The notes under the pieces: generated by a model
What the model was told of the DNA's origin: nothing
Databases searched by the model: none
What the model saw: only the letters and a program-made list of their open reading frames with translations
Part shown: positions 24,606-33,267 of the stretch, in pieces
Position numbering within the stretch: the stretch's first letter is position 1
How the letters are laid out: every line of letters starts with the position of its first letter
Position numbers and translations under genes: made by a program
DNA from: Myxococcota bacterium
Lineage (GTDB): Bacteria; Myxococcota_A; UBA9160; SMWR01
DNA length: 64,000 nt
Reading direction: 5' to 3'
Assembly (NCBI GenBank): GCA_039030075.1
Contig: JBCCEW010000018.1
Location: 1-64,000 of the forward strand

Positions 24606-25049
24606 TCAACTTGCACTCGAAGCGAGCCAGGCCGCGGCCGCCCCCCAGACGAAGATCGCCATGCCCACGAACTGGCCGACGATCGTGACGTTGAAACAGG
24701 CAAAGGCGGTGAGGTTCGTGAGCGGGGGGTTGGGAAGCAGCCCGGAATGGCCCGTGAGCGGGCGTATCAGCCACGCCAGCATGTCGGTGTAGGCCGCGAC
24801 GACCAGGCTGGCGACCATCCATGCGGTTGCCGTGGTTCCGAGCGACAGATGCGGCGCGCACAGACCTGCGAAGAGCAGCAGGAAGCCATTCTGCAGGTTT
24901 TGAGCGTGGGAGATCCGCCAGTCGTCGAGGTCTTCGGCGGGGGTTCCCCGTGCGCGGAGCACTCCATAGGGAACGCCGACGAGCATCCCGATGAAGAACA
25001 CGATCCCGCCGTGGAGCAGCAGGGCGGCGAGGGCTCGGTCTTCCGACAT
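24606..25049 (-). CDS. four-helix membrane protein, unknown function
   Basis: 147 aa. Helices at LLLHGGIVFFIGMLVGVPYG, NGFLLLFAGLCAP, ASLVVAAYTDMLAWL and NVTIVGQFVGMAIFVWGAA. The HAQNLQNGFLLL segment between helix 1 and 2 carries a conserved-looking His/Asn pair as in styrene-oxide-isomerase-like membrane proteins; similarity is only suggestive. Confidence 0.6.
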   Translation of the reverse strand: MSEDRALAALLLHGGIVFFIGMLVGVPYGVLRARGTPAEDLDDWRISHAQNLQNGFLLLFAGLCAPHLSLGTTATAWMVASLVVAAYTDMLAWLIRPLTGHSGLLPNPPLTNLTAFACFNVTIVGQFVGMAIFVWGAAAAWLASSAS

Positions 25050-25083
25050 GGGAGGCTCCTGTGCGGGAAGGGGGTGGGTTTGC

Positions 25084-25671
25084 TCAAGCCGAGCGTTTCG
25101 CTCGCGGCCAGCCGAGGTAGCGGGGCGTCTGACGCAAGTAGGCGTCGAACGGACCTCCGAGGGTCGAGCGCAACCAGTTCTCCTCGGCGAAGGGCGCCAA
25201 CGCGAACCAGGCCCCCATCGGCGCGGCGGCGATGGCCGTCCACGCCGACCCGGAAGCCACGACCGCTCCCGCCAATACGAACAGGGTGCCCAGGTACTGG
25301 GGGTTTCGGGAGTAGCGGTAGATCCCCGAAGCCACGAGGGGCACCTGGGCGCCGTGGGAACCCGCCGTGCCGAGCGCGAAGTAGCCCGCGAGGGCGAAGA
25401 GGCCACCGCCGAAGAACAGCACGAGGCCCACCGACCGCTGCCAGCCCGACATGGGTTGAAGCGTGGCGCAGGCCACGCCGACGATCGCGAGCAGCAAGAC
25501 GCTGGACGAGATTCCGAGTGCGCGGTTCAACGCTCGGCGTGTTCGAAGTGCGGGGCCCGCACCTTCGGGCAGCGGCCAGATCGCGAGCTCCGGTCGCAGG
25601 ATCGACCACAGCAGCCCTGCCACTCCAAGTGTGCCCACGGCGGCTGTGGTGACGGAGATCGCTTGGATCAT
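25084..25671 (-). CDS. isoprenylcysteine carboxyl methyltransferase-like membrane enzyme
   Basis: 195 aa. Five helices and the ICMT/PEMT SAM-binding C-terminus: GIYRYSRNPQYLGTLFVL, then FAEENWLRSTLGGPFDAYLRQTPRYL (E-E-x-x-L...Y...R-Y motif). Bacterial members methylate unknown lipids or small molecules. Confidence 0.85.
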   Translation of the reverse strand: MIQAISVTTAAVGTLGVAGLLWSILRPELAIWPLPEGAGPALRTRRALNRALGISSSVLLLAIVGVACATLQPMSGWQRSVGLVLFFGGGLFALAGYFALGTAGSHGAQVPLVASGIYRYSRNPQYLGTLFVLAGAVVASGSAWTAIAAAPMGAWFALAPFAEENWLRSTLGGPFDAYLRQTPRYLGWPRAKRSA

Positions 25672-25725
25672 GGATTCGCCCTCCTGGCTCGCTGCGCGGA
25701 GTCATGGCGGTCGCGTCGTGGGTGC

Positions 25726-25989
25726 CTATTCGTCGACCGGCTCGTAGAACTCCCCTTCGAGGTCGTCGAGCTTCTCTTGGAGTGCGCCCCGCGCATCTTG
25801 AATCGCCTGGTTGTAGACGTGGGCGCCCAGGTTCTTGACGAAGAAGTCGATCAAGAGGCCGGACTGAAACTCACTGATCTCCCGGTCGAATTCGCCGCGA
25901 AAGAAGCCCTGGAGCCGGTCGACGAGGTCTTCGCGCCGGGATTCCGAAAGGCGGATGCGCATCGGCTTCTCGAGCTGTCGTTCGCTCAT
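25726..25989 (-). CDS. DUF2164 protein
   Basis: 87 aa. LSESRREDLVDRLQGFFRGEFDREISEFQSGLLIDFF and LGAHVYNQAIQDA fit DUF2164. ATG 25989 or ATG 25962. Function unknown. Confidence 0.8.
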   Translation of the reverse strand: MSERQLEKPMRIRLSESRREDLVDRLQGFFRGEFDREISEFQSGLLIDFFVKNLGAHVYNQAIQDARGALQEKLDDLEGEFYEPVDE

Positions 25990-26033
25990 CGGCGTGTTCC
26001 GCAGTGGTCGTGGTGAACTCGGCGCGGCAACGA

Positions 26034-26516
26034 TCAGGCTCCCGGCGCCTTGAACGGAAGCGCGTTGAAGATGCCGGGCGTGGAATGGTCGATCATCTGC
26101 GCCCCGACGACCTTCGCGTAGTAGTCCGCGGGCCCGACGCCCCCGATGATCGCATAGGCGTAGCCTTGCGCGCGTTGTGCATGCAGCGCGGCCAGGAGCA
26201 GGACACGACCGATGCCCTGTCCTCGAAGCTCGGGCACTACGCCGGTAGGTCCAAAGAAGTTGGGACACACCGCATCGTAGGCAGAGAACCCGAGGATCTT
26301 CTCGTCACGAACTGCCAGGAAACAGGAGATGGGTAGCCGTTGGAACACCACCTCGACCTCGGGAGCCCAGAACCCGAAGTTCGCCCATGCCCAGTCGACC
26401 ACCTGGGGCTTCTCGGGTGCCAGCGCGCGCCGGACCTGGAAGCCCGCCGCTGTTGCATCGGCGTGCGCCGCTTCCAGGCTGGGCAGATCGTAGAGTCGCA
26501 CGATCATGTCGGGCAT
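26034..26516 (-). CDS. GNAT acetyltransferase
   Basis: 160 aa. FNG-rich middle strand (ILGFSAYDAVCPNFFGPTGV) then VPELRGQGIGRVLLLAALHAQRAQG with the acetyl-CoA loop R-G-Q-G-I-G and C-terminal GPADYYAKVVGA. Belongs to the branch annotated as GNAT with a C-terminal AxxFY-like motif. Confidence 0.82.
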   Translation of the reverse strand: MPDMIVRLYDLPSLEAAHADATAAGFQVRRALAPEKPQVVDWAWANFGFWAPEVEVVFQRLPISCFLAVRDEKILGFSAYDAVCPNFFGPTGVVPELRGQGIGRVLLLAALHAQRAQGYAYAIIGGVGPADYYAKVVGAQMIDHSTPGIFNALPFKAPGA

Positions 26517-26622
26517 CGTGTGGCCTCCTCGCGACCGTCCAGGTCGTGCGAACGAGTCGGCGCTCCGGTCGAAGTGCCGACCGATGTTGCCAGAACGCCC
26601 CGCGCCAGGAGCGCCCCACGGC

Positions 26623-26971
26623 TCACGGAGCGTCGGGCTCGAACTGTCGAAGCATCGCGCGGGCTTCGTAGGCGAACGGTGTGTCGGGGTGTTGTTCGCT
26701 GACGTAGGAGAAGGCGGCCTTCGCTTCCTCGGTGCGTTCCATGCGCGACAAACACTTTCCCTTGTAGAGGTAGACTTCGGCGAGCTCCGTGGGGTGGTCG
26801 GTCAGAAACGGGAGGTATTCGTCCACCAGTTCCAACACGCGCGCACACTCGCCTGCCCGATATTGGTCTCCGACGTCGGTCACCGCTCCCATCGCGATGA
26901 CGCCGCCGCACCCCGCAGCGAAGAGTCCACACAGCAGTACGGCGCTCCGGTTTCGAGGCTTCAAGACCATC
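26623..26971 (-). CDS. TPR-like lipoprotein
   Basis: 115 aa. Signal peptide with lipobox AAGC, then a helical repeat pair: YRAGECARVLELVDEYLPFL / ELAEVYLYKGKCLSRMERTEEAKAAFSYV, a TPR-type fold as in YfiO-like lipoproteins but shorter. Promoter motif 56 nt upstream. Confidence 0.65.
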
Positions 26972-27026
26972 CTCACGCGTGCGTGTCGTTTTCGGGTCGA
27001 CGTACTCTGCGTCGATCGCGGCGCAC

Positions 27027-27039
27027 AGTATGCCAGAGC
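27027..27039 (-). promoter_or_regulatory. array promoter motif, copy 6
   Basis: CTCTGGCATACTG; hexamer 27032-27027; 55 nt before ATG 26971. No dyad. Confidence 0.55.
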
Positions 27040-27073
27040 CCACGGGGATGGGCGTCGCGACGGACCAGCGCCG

Positions 27074-27457
27074 TCAGGCAGCCGCCTGCGCTCCCTGGCG
27101 CTTGAGCAGCCAGAGCGCCAAGCCTGCGGAGACCAGCTCGAACCCGAGCGCCTGTCCGGTGTAGGCCGACCAGCCGGAATCGAGTGCTGCACCCGACAGG
27201 CGCGCGACGAAGAGTCCACTGCAGAGGAAGGCGATGGCGAACAGGGCAGGACGTCGCAGGTCGTCTCGCAGGAAGGCGGCACCCGTCAGCGCTCCCAAGG
27301 CGGCCTGGAGCCCGCCGTACATCGCGCGAATCTCGGTCGTGCCCGTGGCCGAGTCGGCCGCCACACCCGCGGCGCCCGATAGGTATGCGGGATCGAAGAA
27401 GCAGAAGAGTCCGTAGCCCGACCAGAGCAACGCCGAAAAGCCGAGGAACCATCGCAT
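27074..27457 (-). CDS. DUF4345 membrane protein
   Basis: 127 aa, four helices. LWSGYGLFCFFDPAYLSGAAG and TEIRAMYGGLQAALGALTGAA are the DUF4345 pattern. ATG 27457 with GAGGTG at good spacing is preferred over GTG 27466. Confidence 0.8.
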   Translation of the reverse strand: MRWFLGFSALLWSGYGLFCFFDPAYLSGAAGVAADSATGTTEIRAMYGGLQAALGALTGAAFLRDDLRRPALFAIAFLCSGLFVARLSGAALDSGWSAYTGQALGFELVSAGLALWLLKRQGAQAAA

Positions 27458-27491
27458 CAGCCACACCTCATGTTTCTCTCGAAGTCGCGCC

Positions 27492-27504
27492 CAGTATGCC
27501 AGGG
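27492..27504 (-). promoter_or_regulatory. array promoter motif, copy 7
   Basis: CCCTGGCATACTGG; hexamer 27497-27492; 34 nt before ATG 27457. No dyad. Confidence 0.55.
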
Positions 27505-27542
27505 CCGTCGCGCCGCAAGGGGTTCGTCTCGCGCACGGCCGG

Positions 27543-28040
27543 CTACTTGACCAGGCGGAAGTCAGGGTGCGACATCCACGCCTCGAGGAACTCGGTGTCC
27601 GAGTAGTGGCACGAGTCGAGGGCCACGCAGCGACCGGCGAGCGTACTTGGGTCGGAAGGAAGCCGGGGCAGGAGGCCGCCGTAGTCCACCACGCCAGTTG
27701 CGCCCGTCGCGAGGTGGAGACACAGCTCGGCCAGGACCCGATGGTCGTCCACGTCGTTGCACATCGCGGCGACGGTCACGGCCGTCTGGAACCCTCGTCC
27801 GAAAGCTGCGGCGACGCCCTCGAGTTCGTCCGCCTCGAGATCGTAGAAGGGCAGGGCGTGCAGCTCGAAGAAGAACGGGCGTCCCTCACCTTGGTAGCGC
27901 CCCCCGATGCCCGTCGTGTCGGAGATCCAGAAGTCATCTCCGCTTTCGCTGGACGAGACGGACCGAAACGTTTCGACCACCGACAGGCGAAGAGCCTCGA
28001 CGGGTTGGGGGAACAGAACGCTCGCGGACGGCCCTGCCAC
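27543..28040 (-). CDS. DUF6368 protein
   Basis: 165 aa from GTG 28040. AGPSASVLFPQPVEALR, DDFWISDTTGIGGRYQG, and GVVDYGGLLPRL follow DUF6368. Proteins of this size and fold are often found among immunity-type or accessory genes. Six bases downstream of a VOC gene; same transcript. Confidence 0.72.
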   Translation of the reverse strand: MAGPSASVLFPQPVEALRLSVVETFRSVSSSESGDDFWISDTTGIGGRYQGEGRPFFFELHALPFYDLEADELEGVAAAFGRGFQTAVTVAAMCNDVDDHRVLAELCLHLATGATGVVDYGGLLPRLPSDPSTLAGRCVALDSCHYSDTEFLEAWMSHPDFRLVK

Positions 28041-28046
28041 TCGTGG

Positions 28047-28418
28047 CTAGCCGGCGGCTCCCAATAGAGTGATCACGTTGCCGTCGGGGTCGCGCAGATG
28101 AGCGAGCACGCCACCCCAAGGCTGCTTTTCGGGTGGGGCGGCGAACTCGACGCCGCGTTCGGCGAGCGTCCGGTGGGTGGCGGCGATGTCCGGCACCTCC
28201 AGCGAGACGCCCGCGAAGCGCCCGACGAGGCCTGCGGCCTCGGGGTCGCCCGGGTCGAGCCGCTCGAGCGCGAGCTGGGTTTCGCCGGTGGCGAGCTGTG
28301 CCCAGCCGAGATCGTCGTCTCGGAAGGCGGCGGGTATCCCCAGGGTCTCAGTGTAGAACTCGATCGCGCGTTCCCAGTTCGAAACGAAGATCCGCACGAC
28401 GTTGAGCTTGAACTGCAT
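28047..28418 (-). CDS. VOC/glyoxalase family protein
   Basis: 123 aa. Complete VOC pattern: VVRIFVSNWERAIEFYTETLG, LALERLDPGD, FAGVSLEVPDIAATHRTLAERGVEF, and HLRDPDGNVITLLG. The metal/substrate site is not specific enough to name a substrate. Confidence 0.85.
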   Translation of the reverse strand: MQFKLNVVRIFVSNWERAIEFYTETLGIPAAFRDDDLGWAQLATGETQLALERLDPGDPEAAGLVGRFAGVSLEVPDIAATHRTLAERGVEFAAPPEKQPWGGVLAHLRDPDGNVITLLGAAG

Positions 28419-28477
28419 TCCGAACTCCTCGCAGCGCCTGGGGGTCCGCCGTTCGGGCGAACGGTTGTGCGCGTCCC

Positions 28478-28490
28478 AGTATGCCAGAGC
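28478..28490 (-). promoter_or_regulatory. array promoter motif, copy 8
   Basis: GGCTCTGGCATACTGG; hexamer 28483-28478; 59 nt before ATG 28418. The leader holds a different short hairpin (CCGTTCG/CGAACGG). Confidence 0.55.
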
Positions 28491-28606
28491 CGCGTTCGGG
28501 GGGAGAAGAGGCCTCGGATTCCGCGGAGCGCAGTGAACCTCTCGAGTGTGGGCGGGGTCACAACCAGAGGCGCACAGGGAGGCCCGCGGACCCCAGCACA
28601 GAAGGG

Positions 28607-28948
28607 ATGTCAGCAGTCGTGCCCTCGAGACAACCCGTCGGCCTCCTGGGGGCCTTCGCTCTGCTCGGCTGTGCCCACCTGGAGCCTCGCTGCTCCGAGT
28701 ACAGGCAGGTGCTGGCAGAGGCATCGGCCGAGGTGGCGATCACCGATCAGGTCCGCGCGGGCGGGGCGTTCGCGGAGGCCCCGGCGATCGACGTGAGCGA
28801 AGAAGCCGCGCTCTTGTCGAAGCGTCTCAAGACGCTTTGCGAGCTCCGCTGGGAGGGGGAGTTGTCGCACGACGCATACCGACTGGAGGTGCGTCAGGCG
28901 TACGACGACTACATCCGAACGCGCTTCGGAGACTCGCACCGGTACTGA
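28607..28948 (+). CDS. small lipoprotein
   Basis: 113 aa from ATG 28607 (GTG 28619 fits the upstream AAGGGA better). Signal peptide VGLLGAFALLGC with lipobox. Mature part helical, with LSKRLKTLCELRWEGELSHDAYRLEV, an SHOCT-like short helical hairpin. Plus strand, without the array motif. Confidence 0.6.
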   Translation: MSAVVPSRQPVGLLGAFALLGCAHLEPRCSEYRQVLAEASAEVAITDQVRAGGAFAEAPAIDVSEEAALLSKRLKTLCELRWEGELSHDAYRLEVRQAYDDYIRTRFGDSHRY

Positions 28949-28979
28949 GATCGTGTGGCGAGCTCTCGCATCAGGGAGT

Positions 28980-29393
28980 CTAGGGGCCGCCGGGGATCTC
29001 TGCGCAGAAGGTGGCCTCGTACCCGTTGCAGTCGCGAATCGAGAACTGGCGGAGGCCCCAGGGGCGATCGCTCGGCTCCTCCAGCACCTGGACGCCACGG
29101 TCGCGGTAGCGCTCGAACAGGTCGTCGAGGTTCACACCCACGTACAACCACAGCGAGAGAGAGGGGTTCACCTCGGCACCCGCCGGTAGCGGCTCGAAGC
29201 GGATATGGACGGTGGGAGCCGAGTAGCTGGGATCCGCACAGACGCGCGCGTGCACGGGCGGGTCCCCCTCGACGAAGTCGATGTGGAAGTCGAGCTTGTC
29301 GCGATAGAAGGCCACCGTCTCGTGCACGTCGGGCACGGCGAGCACCGGCTGCATGCCGTGGAGCTGAAACGGAGTGAGCGGTCCGGGTTCCAA
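28980..29393 (-). CDS. VOC/glyoxalase family protein
   Basis: 137 aa from TTG 29393 (ATG 29354 possible but would remove strand 1). VPDVHETVAFYRDKLDFHIDF, WLYVGVNLDDLFERYRDRGV and SIRDCNGYEATFC: note DCNGYEATF where most members have DPDGNxxxF. Substrate unknown. Confidence 0.78.
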   Translation of the reverse strand: MEPGPLTPFQLHGMQPVLAVPDVHETVAFYRDKLDFHIDFVEGDPPVHARVCADPSYSAPTVHIRFEPLPAGAEVNPSLSLWLYVGVNLDDLFERYRDRGVQVLEEPSDRPWGLRQFSIRDCNGYEATFCAEIPGGP

Positions 29394-29412
29394 GGTCGAC
29401 CTCCGGCCGACG

Positions 29413-29832
29413 CTAGGACGCGCGGCGCTTGTCTCGGTGGTAGGTGAGCGCGGCTGCGACGCAGACGGCCAGCGCCTGGCGGGGCACGGCGTCCCCCTCG
29501 TCGAAGACGAGCCGGCGATTTCCATCGAACTGGAACTCACCGGGAAACCAGTCCCGGAAGCGCTGGACGAGATCGGTCTGGCAGTGGAAACACATCGCGT
29601 ACTCGCGCGGCGCCGACTCGTTCCAGTGCACGCGAATCGTGGTTCCGACTCGGGCCTTCTTCGGGAGGTAGGCGGGTTCGCCCCACTTCAGCGTCTCGTC
29701 GAGCGCGCCCACGCCTTCCGTCTTCGCCGCGGTGTCGAAGATGAGCTTCCGCAGGGCGAGGAGCTTCCGCCGGATCCTGGGCGGGTACGCGCCGAACGCG
29801 GCGGCGACTTCCGGGCTTTCGATCGGTTTCAC
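29413..29832 (-). CDS. DUF1801 protein
   Basis: 139 aa from GTG 29832. ESPEVAAAFGAYPPRIRRKLLALRKLIF, DETLKWGEPAYL and C-terminal GNRRLVFDEGDAVPRQALAV: DUF1801/YdhG type, a frataxin-like-sized domain of unknown role. Nineteen bases upstream of a VOC gene. Confidence 0.82.
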   Translation of the reverse strand: MKPIESPEVAAAFGAYPPRIRRKLLALRKLIFDTAAKTEGVGALDETLKWGEPAYLPKKARVGTTIRVHWNESAPREYAMCFHCQTDLVQRFRDWFPGEFQFDGNRRLVFDEGDAVPRQALAVCVAAALTYHRDKRRAS

Positions 29833-29871
29833 GGGGAAGCTCCAAGCGGCTCGGGCGGGGCGACGCGCGGG

Positions 29872-30390
29872 CTAGCTGGCGCGGCTCGCCGCCTCGGCCT
29901 TGAGCTCGCGCCACTTCTCCGTATTCACCGGCTCGAGGTACGACTCACCCGGAACGCTCTTCACGGTGTAGGAGAACTCGAGCTGCACGCCGTTCGGGTC
30001 GCGGAAGTAGATCGAGTGCAACCAGTCGAGGTCGAGAGGTCCGATCACATCGACGCCCGCGGCCTCTAGCTTCGACTTCCGCGCTTCCAGCTCTTCGAGG
30101 GAGTCGACGTCGAAGGCGAAATGGATCATACCGACCCCGGTCCGAACTCCCAGGCCCGCGTTGATGCCCGCATCGAACGTGTCGGCGATGTCTGCGATGC
30201 CGTGGCTCTGAGCGAACTCGAGGCTCTGACTGTTGCCGAGGTCGAAGAAGACCTGCCGCAGGTGGCCTTCGCCCACCTCGCGGAGGTAGTACGCGATCGG
30301 CTCGAAGCCCAGCACCTTCTGGTAGAACTCGATCGTCGTGTCGATGTCGTGGGTCATCAGACCGAAGTGGTTCATGCCTCTGGGCTGCAT
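29872..30390 (-). CDS. VOC/glyoxalase family protein, dioxygenase-like
   Basis: 172 aa. Metal-ligand pattern MNHFGLMTHDIDTTIEFYQKVLG, MIHFAFDVDSLEELEARKSKL, SIYFRDPNGVQLEFSY: the His, His and Glu spacing is that of ring-cleaving type I extradiol-like VOC proteins. GGAGGAG precedes ATG 30390. Confidence 0.83.
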   Translation of the reverse strand: MQPRGMNHFGLMTHDIDTTIEFYQKVLGFEPIAYYLREVGEGHLRQVFFDLGNSQSLEFAQSHGIADIADTFDAGINAGLGVRTGVGMIHFAFDVDSLEELEARKSKLEAAGVDVIGPLDLDWLHSIYFRDPNGVQLEFSYTVKSVPGESYLEPVNTEKWRELKAEAASRAS

Positions 30391-30435
30391 GGCGTGCTCC
30401 TCCGTGTGGGTCCGACCGGGCCCGTTCATCCTACG

Positions 30436-30774
30436 CTATTCGAAGCTCCACGAGGTCCGAACCTCGGCCAGCCGATCCCTTGCGTCGAACCGCAGGCCGA
30501 TCGCATCGACCCAGACATGGCCATCCTTCTCGAACACCCGGTCCGGGTCGCCGGCTCCGAGGGCCGCTTCGAGCACCGACGCGCGATCGTGTTCCGGGCG
30601 GGCGGCCACGGGAACGACGGCGAGGAGCTGATGCAGGGCCCGATTCTCATCGGCGCACTGCACATCGCGGTAGGTCATGGTGAGCGCGTTGTCGATCGTC
30701 AGGAAGAGCCAGAAGCCGTTCGAGATGACGAGCAGCGAGCTCAAGACGCCGATGGCGACGGTGGTGCGGCGCAA
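30436..30774 (-). CDS. single-pass membrane protein, unknown function
   Basis: 112 aa. TTG 30774 fits the GAGAGGAG ribosome site. One N-terminal membrane anchor (TTVAIGVLSSLLVISNGFWLFL), then an extracytoplasmic domain (MTYRDVQCADENRALHQLLAVVP). Confidence 0.55.
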   Translation of the reverse strand: MRRTTVAIGVLSSLLVISNGFWLFLTIDNALTMTYRDVQCADENRALHQLLAVVPVAARPEHDRASVLEAALGAGDPDRVFEKDGHVWVDAIGLRFDARDRLAEVRTSWSFE

Positions 30775-30799
30775 GGGAACTCCTCTCGATGAGACGCGT

Positions 30800-31204
30800 T
30801 CATGTGGCCGGGTAGGCCTCGAGGTCTTTGGTCGACGCCTCCGATCGAAGCAACTCGAGCACACGTACGCAGAGTGGGTCGTCGGTTGCGAGCTGATTGT
30901 GGCCACGGATCCGCTCCCACAACGATCGCTGCTTCTCGATCTGGACGACCCATGCGACCGGCTCCGCGGAAGCCGATTCCTCGACTTCGGCCGAAGCTCC
31001 GACGAGGTACGACGCGCCGAACGCGGAGACGTCGACGTACCAACCCCAGTCCTCGTAGTCCGGCGCGGGCACCTCGATTCCAGTCGTAGCGAGTTGCGGG
31101 CCCAGCCAGGTCAGCAACGAGTGGCCGAAGATCGGATTGACCGGATTCTCGGGTTCCCGCGAGACGTCGAAGGCCGTCGACCGAAACTCGATGACGAGAG
31201 CCAT
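30800..31204 (-). CDS. hypothetical soluble protein
   Basis: 134 aa. IEFRSTAFDVSREPENPVNPIFG, EDWGWYVDVSAFGASYLVGA, PVAWVVQIEKQRSLWERIRG: alternating strands and helices. Family not recognised. Confidence 0.6.
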   Translation of the reverse strand: MALVIEFRSTAFDVSREPENPVNPIFGHSLLTWLGPQLATTGIEVPAPDYEDWGWYVDVSAFGASYLVGASAEVEESASAEPVAWVVQIEKQRSLWERIRGHNQLATDDPLCVRVLELLRSEASTKDLEAYPAT

Positions 31205-31281
31205 GGAGGGAGCCTCGTGTTCGGCGTTCAGCCAACCGGAGCGCCAATGCTGGAGCGGAAGCAGCGGGGAACTCCGCCGCT

Positions 31282-31719
31282 CTACTTCCGCGGCGACAGG
31301 ATCGCGAACGCCCAGCCCAAGCGGGTGTAGGAAGAGAGAACTCGCGCGACTGCTTGGATCGGTGCCGGCAGCGAGCGCGGCGTCCGGAACCGCTTCCCGT
31401 CGTGGATGACGAAAGCACGCGCCGGTCGCGGTTTCCCAGCCAGCCAGAAGCGCGTGCGCGGCTCGGCCGCCAGGTTCAGCACCCACTGAGAGCGGTTGCC
31501 ACGGTAGGTACCGACCAGCACGTAGCTCCCGAAGCGGCTGGCCACGAGCGGCGTGCGGTAGCGACGCCCCGACTTGCGTCCGCGCGTCTCCAGAACCACC
31601 AACCCACCGGGCGCGAGCCGGGGAGATCCGAGGCCCGCCCGGACGAGCGGTTCGACGAAGCGGTTGAGCGTGCGGAAGAACTGCGCTTCTACGGACTCGG
31701 AGGCAGGTCGATCGGCCAT
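31282..31719 (-). CDS. deazaflavin (F420)-dependent nitroreductase-like protein
   Basis: 145 aa. VVLETRGRKSGRRYRTPLVA is the DDN family signature, followed by YVLVGTYRGNRSQWVLNLAAEP. Mycobacterial DDN uses F420H2; whether this organism makes F420 cannot be told from the window. Confidence 0.85.
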   Translation of the reverse strand: MADRPASESVEAQFFRTLNRFVEPLVRAGLGSPRLAPGGLVVLETRGRKSGRRYRTPLVASRFGSYVLVGTYRGNRSQWVLNLAAEPRTRFWLAGKPRPARAFVIHDGKRFRTPRSLPAPIQAVARVLSSYTRLGWAFAILSPRK

Positions 31720-31748
31720 CTCACGACTCCTGGGTTACCCGGCCGCGG

Positions 31749-32213
31749 CTAGGCAGCGGGGCCGGTCTCTCGCGAGGTCAACTCGAACGTCCACCAACCC
31801 TCGGGCCGAGGGTCGGGGTCGTCGTTCTCGAGCTTCTTCGCGCGTGCGCGCCAAACGGCATCGAGCTCGTCGGCGGAGGTCACGCGCCGAAGCTCCACCG
31901 GGTAGATCGCCTCCCCGATCTGGATGCGTCCACTCGACTGCTCGAGCGCCAGCCCCGACCAGCGCTTCCCCTCACACACGGAGCAGCTCACGAACAGACG
32001 CTGTTGCCAAGACATGCAGTTCACCGTGACCGAGTGGGGTCCCGCAACCTCCACGGCACACCGCGGTACCGCGTTGGCGAAGCTCCAGTCGGATACGGTG
32101 TCCGTGTGCTCCGGTCCGCGAAGCGCACCGCCGGCGATCGGTCCGCAAGGGCCGATCCCCAGCGCGACGATCGTCCAGGAGAAGAGCCAGAGCGAAAGCG
32201 TACGTCGGGTCAT
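31749..32213 (-). CDS. exported protein, unknown function
   Basis: 154 aa. N-terminal hydrophobic stretch LSLWLFSWTIVALGIGPCG is a signal or anchor. Domain SVTVNCMSWQQRLFVSC...WSGLALEQSSGRIQIGEAIYP resembles, in plan, the protein at 33823-34293 (VVGG...WVERI...VELRLGDDTYAL). Possible distant paralogues. Confidence 0.6.
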   Translation of the reverse strand: MTRRTLSLWLFSWTIVALGIGPCGPIAGGALRGPEHTDTVSDWSFANAVPRCAVEVAGPHSVTVNCMSWQQRLFVSCSVCEGKRWSGLALEQSSGRIQIGEAIYPVELRRVTSADELDAVWRARAKKLENDDPDPRPEGWWTFELTSRETGPAA

Positions 32214-32255
32214 GTGCGGGCATTCCCTCGGGCGCGTCGGGTCCGGTGGGCCCTC

Positions 32256-32268
32256 AGTATGCCAGAAG
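32256..32268 (-). promoter_or_regulatory. array promoter motif, copy 9
   Basis: GCTTCTGGCATACTGAG; hexamer 32261-32256; 42 nt before ATG 32213. No dyad. Confidence 0.55.
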
Positions 32269-32281
32269 CCTGACTACGGCT

Positions 32282-32809
32282 TCAGCTGGTGCTACGCCTC
32301 GCTGACCACTCGTCGCGGAGCAACGCCCAACGCTCGTGATCTCGCCAGCGGCCTCCCACCTTCACGTACTTCGGCGAAAGGCCTTCCTTGCGAAAGCCGA
32401 GGCGCCGAACCAGGCGGATCGAGCGATGATTCTGGGGCTGGATGTTCGCTTCGAGCCGGTGCAGCCGCAGCTCCCGGAAGGCGCGCGTGATCGCAGCGGC
32501 CACCCCAGCACGCATGAAGCCCATGCCCTCGAAGGGCGCGAACGCGTAGTAGCCCAGGTACGCCGACTGGAAGGAGCCCCGCACGATCTCGTTCAGGTTG
32601 ACCACTCCGACGATCGCGTCCGACTGCGGGTCGACGACGAGTCGGCATTCGTACTGCGCGTCACGCGCGCGCTCGAGGAACGCCCGAAACGCGGCCGATG
32701 TGGCGGGTGGGTGTGCGAGGCCGCGATGCAGTGCGCGACTTCGGCGCGCCGCCGCCAGGAACGCCTCTTCGTCACGAGGGGACGGCGCTCGCAACCGAAC
32801 CCGCACCAC
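32282..32809 (-). CDS. GNAT acetyltransferase, RimJ/RimL-like
   Basis: 175 aa from GTG 32809. VRLRAPSPRDEEAFLAA, IVGVVNLNEIVRGSFQSAYLGYYAFAPFEGMGFMRAGV, and ANIQPQNHRSIRLVRRLGFRKEG with the final YVKVGGRWRDHERWAL define the ribosomal-protein-S5-alanine acetyltransferase branch. Confidence 0.87.
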   Translation of the reverse strand: MVRVRLRAPSPRDEEAFLAAARRSRALHRGLAHPPATSAAFRAFLERARDAQYECRLVVDPQSDAIVGVVNLNEIVRGSFQSAYLGYYAFAPFEGMGFMRAGVAAAITRAFRELRLHRLEANIQPQNHRSIRLVRRLGFRKEGLSPKYVKVGGRWRDHERWALLRDEWSARRSTS

Positions 32810-32859
32810 GAAACCTCCGCATCACGCGACCCGCGAACGGATCGCTCCGGGAAACGCCC

Positions 32860-32872
32860 AGTATGCCAGAGC
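32860..32872 (-). promoter_or_regulatory. array promoter motif, copy 10
   Basis: GGCTCTGGCATACTGGG; hexamer 32865-32860; 50 nt before GTG 32809. No dyad. Confidence 0.55.
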
Positions 32873-32898
32873 CGGGCGCTTCCACGGACGCGCGAGTG

Positions 32899-33267
32899 TC
32901 ACTGCAGGACGTAGCCCCGGGGAAGCACGAAGAAGAGCGAGGCGAGTAGCGCGGTCCACCCGACGACGGCGAGTGGGGAGGCCACGCGAAGATGGCGGTA
33001 GAAGCGACGGATCAGGCGAGTCGAGCCAACGATGGCGTAGCCCCAAACGAAGAGGAACGCGAGGCCCGCTCCGATCCCCAACAAGGGGAACGCCGCGTGC
33101 TCGAACCAGTTCGTCTTCAGGTAGGCGACCAGGGCCGCGCCCGAGACGACGATCAGCAGAACGAACCAGACGAGGAGGTGGTAGCCGGCGATGACGCTGA
33201 GGAGCGCCGCCAGCCAGGACGGGTTCTCGCTCTGCGATTCGGGTTCCCGGTCGGAGGCCGGGGCCAT
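32899..33267 (-). CDS. three-helix membrane protein
   Basis: 122 aa. Acidic N-terminus, then LVWFVLLIVVSGAALVAYL, FPLLGIGAGLAFLFVWGYAI and ASPLAVVGWTALLASLFFVL. Directly abuts the stop of 33268-33792, so probably one operon. Confidence 0.6.
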   Translation of the reverse strand: MAPASDREPESQSENPSWLAALLSVIAGYHLLVWFVLLIVVSGAALVAYLKTNWFEHAAFPLLGIGAGLAFLFVWGYAIVGSTRLIRRFYRHLRVASPLAVVGWTALLASLFFVLPRGYVLQ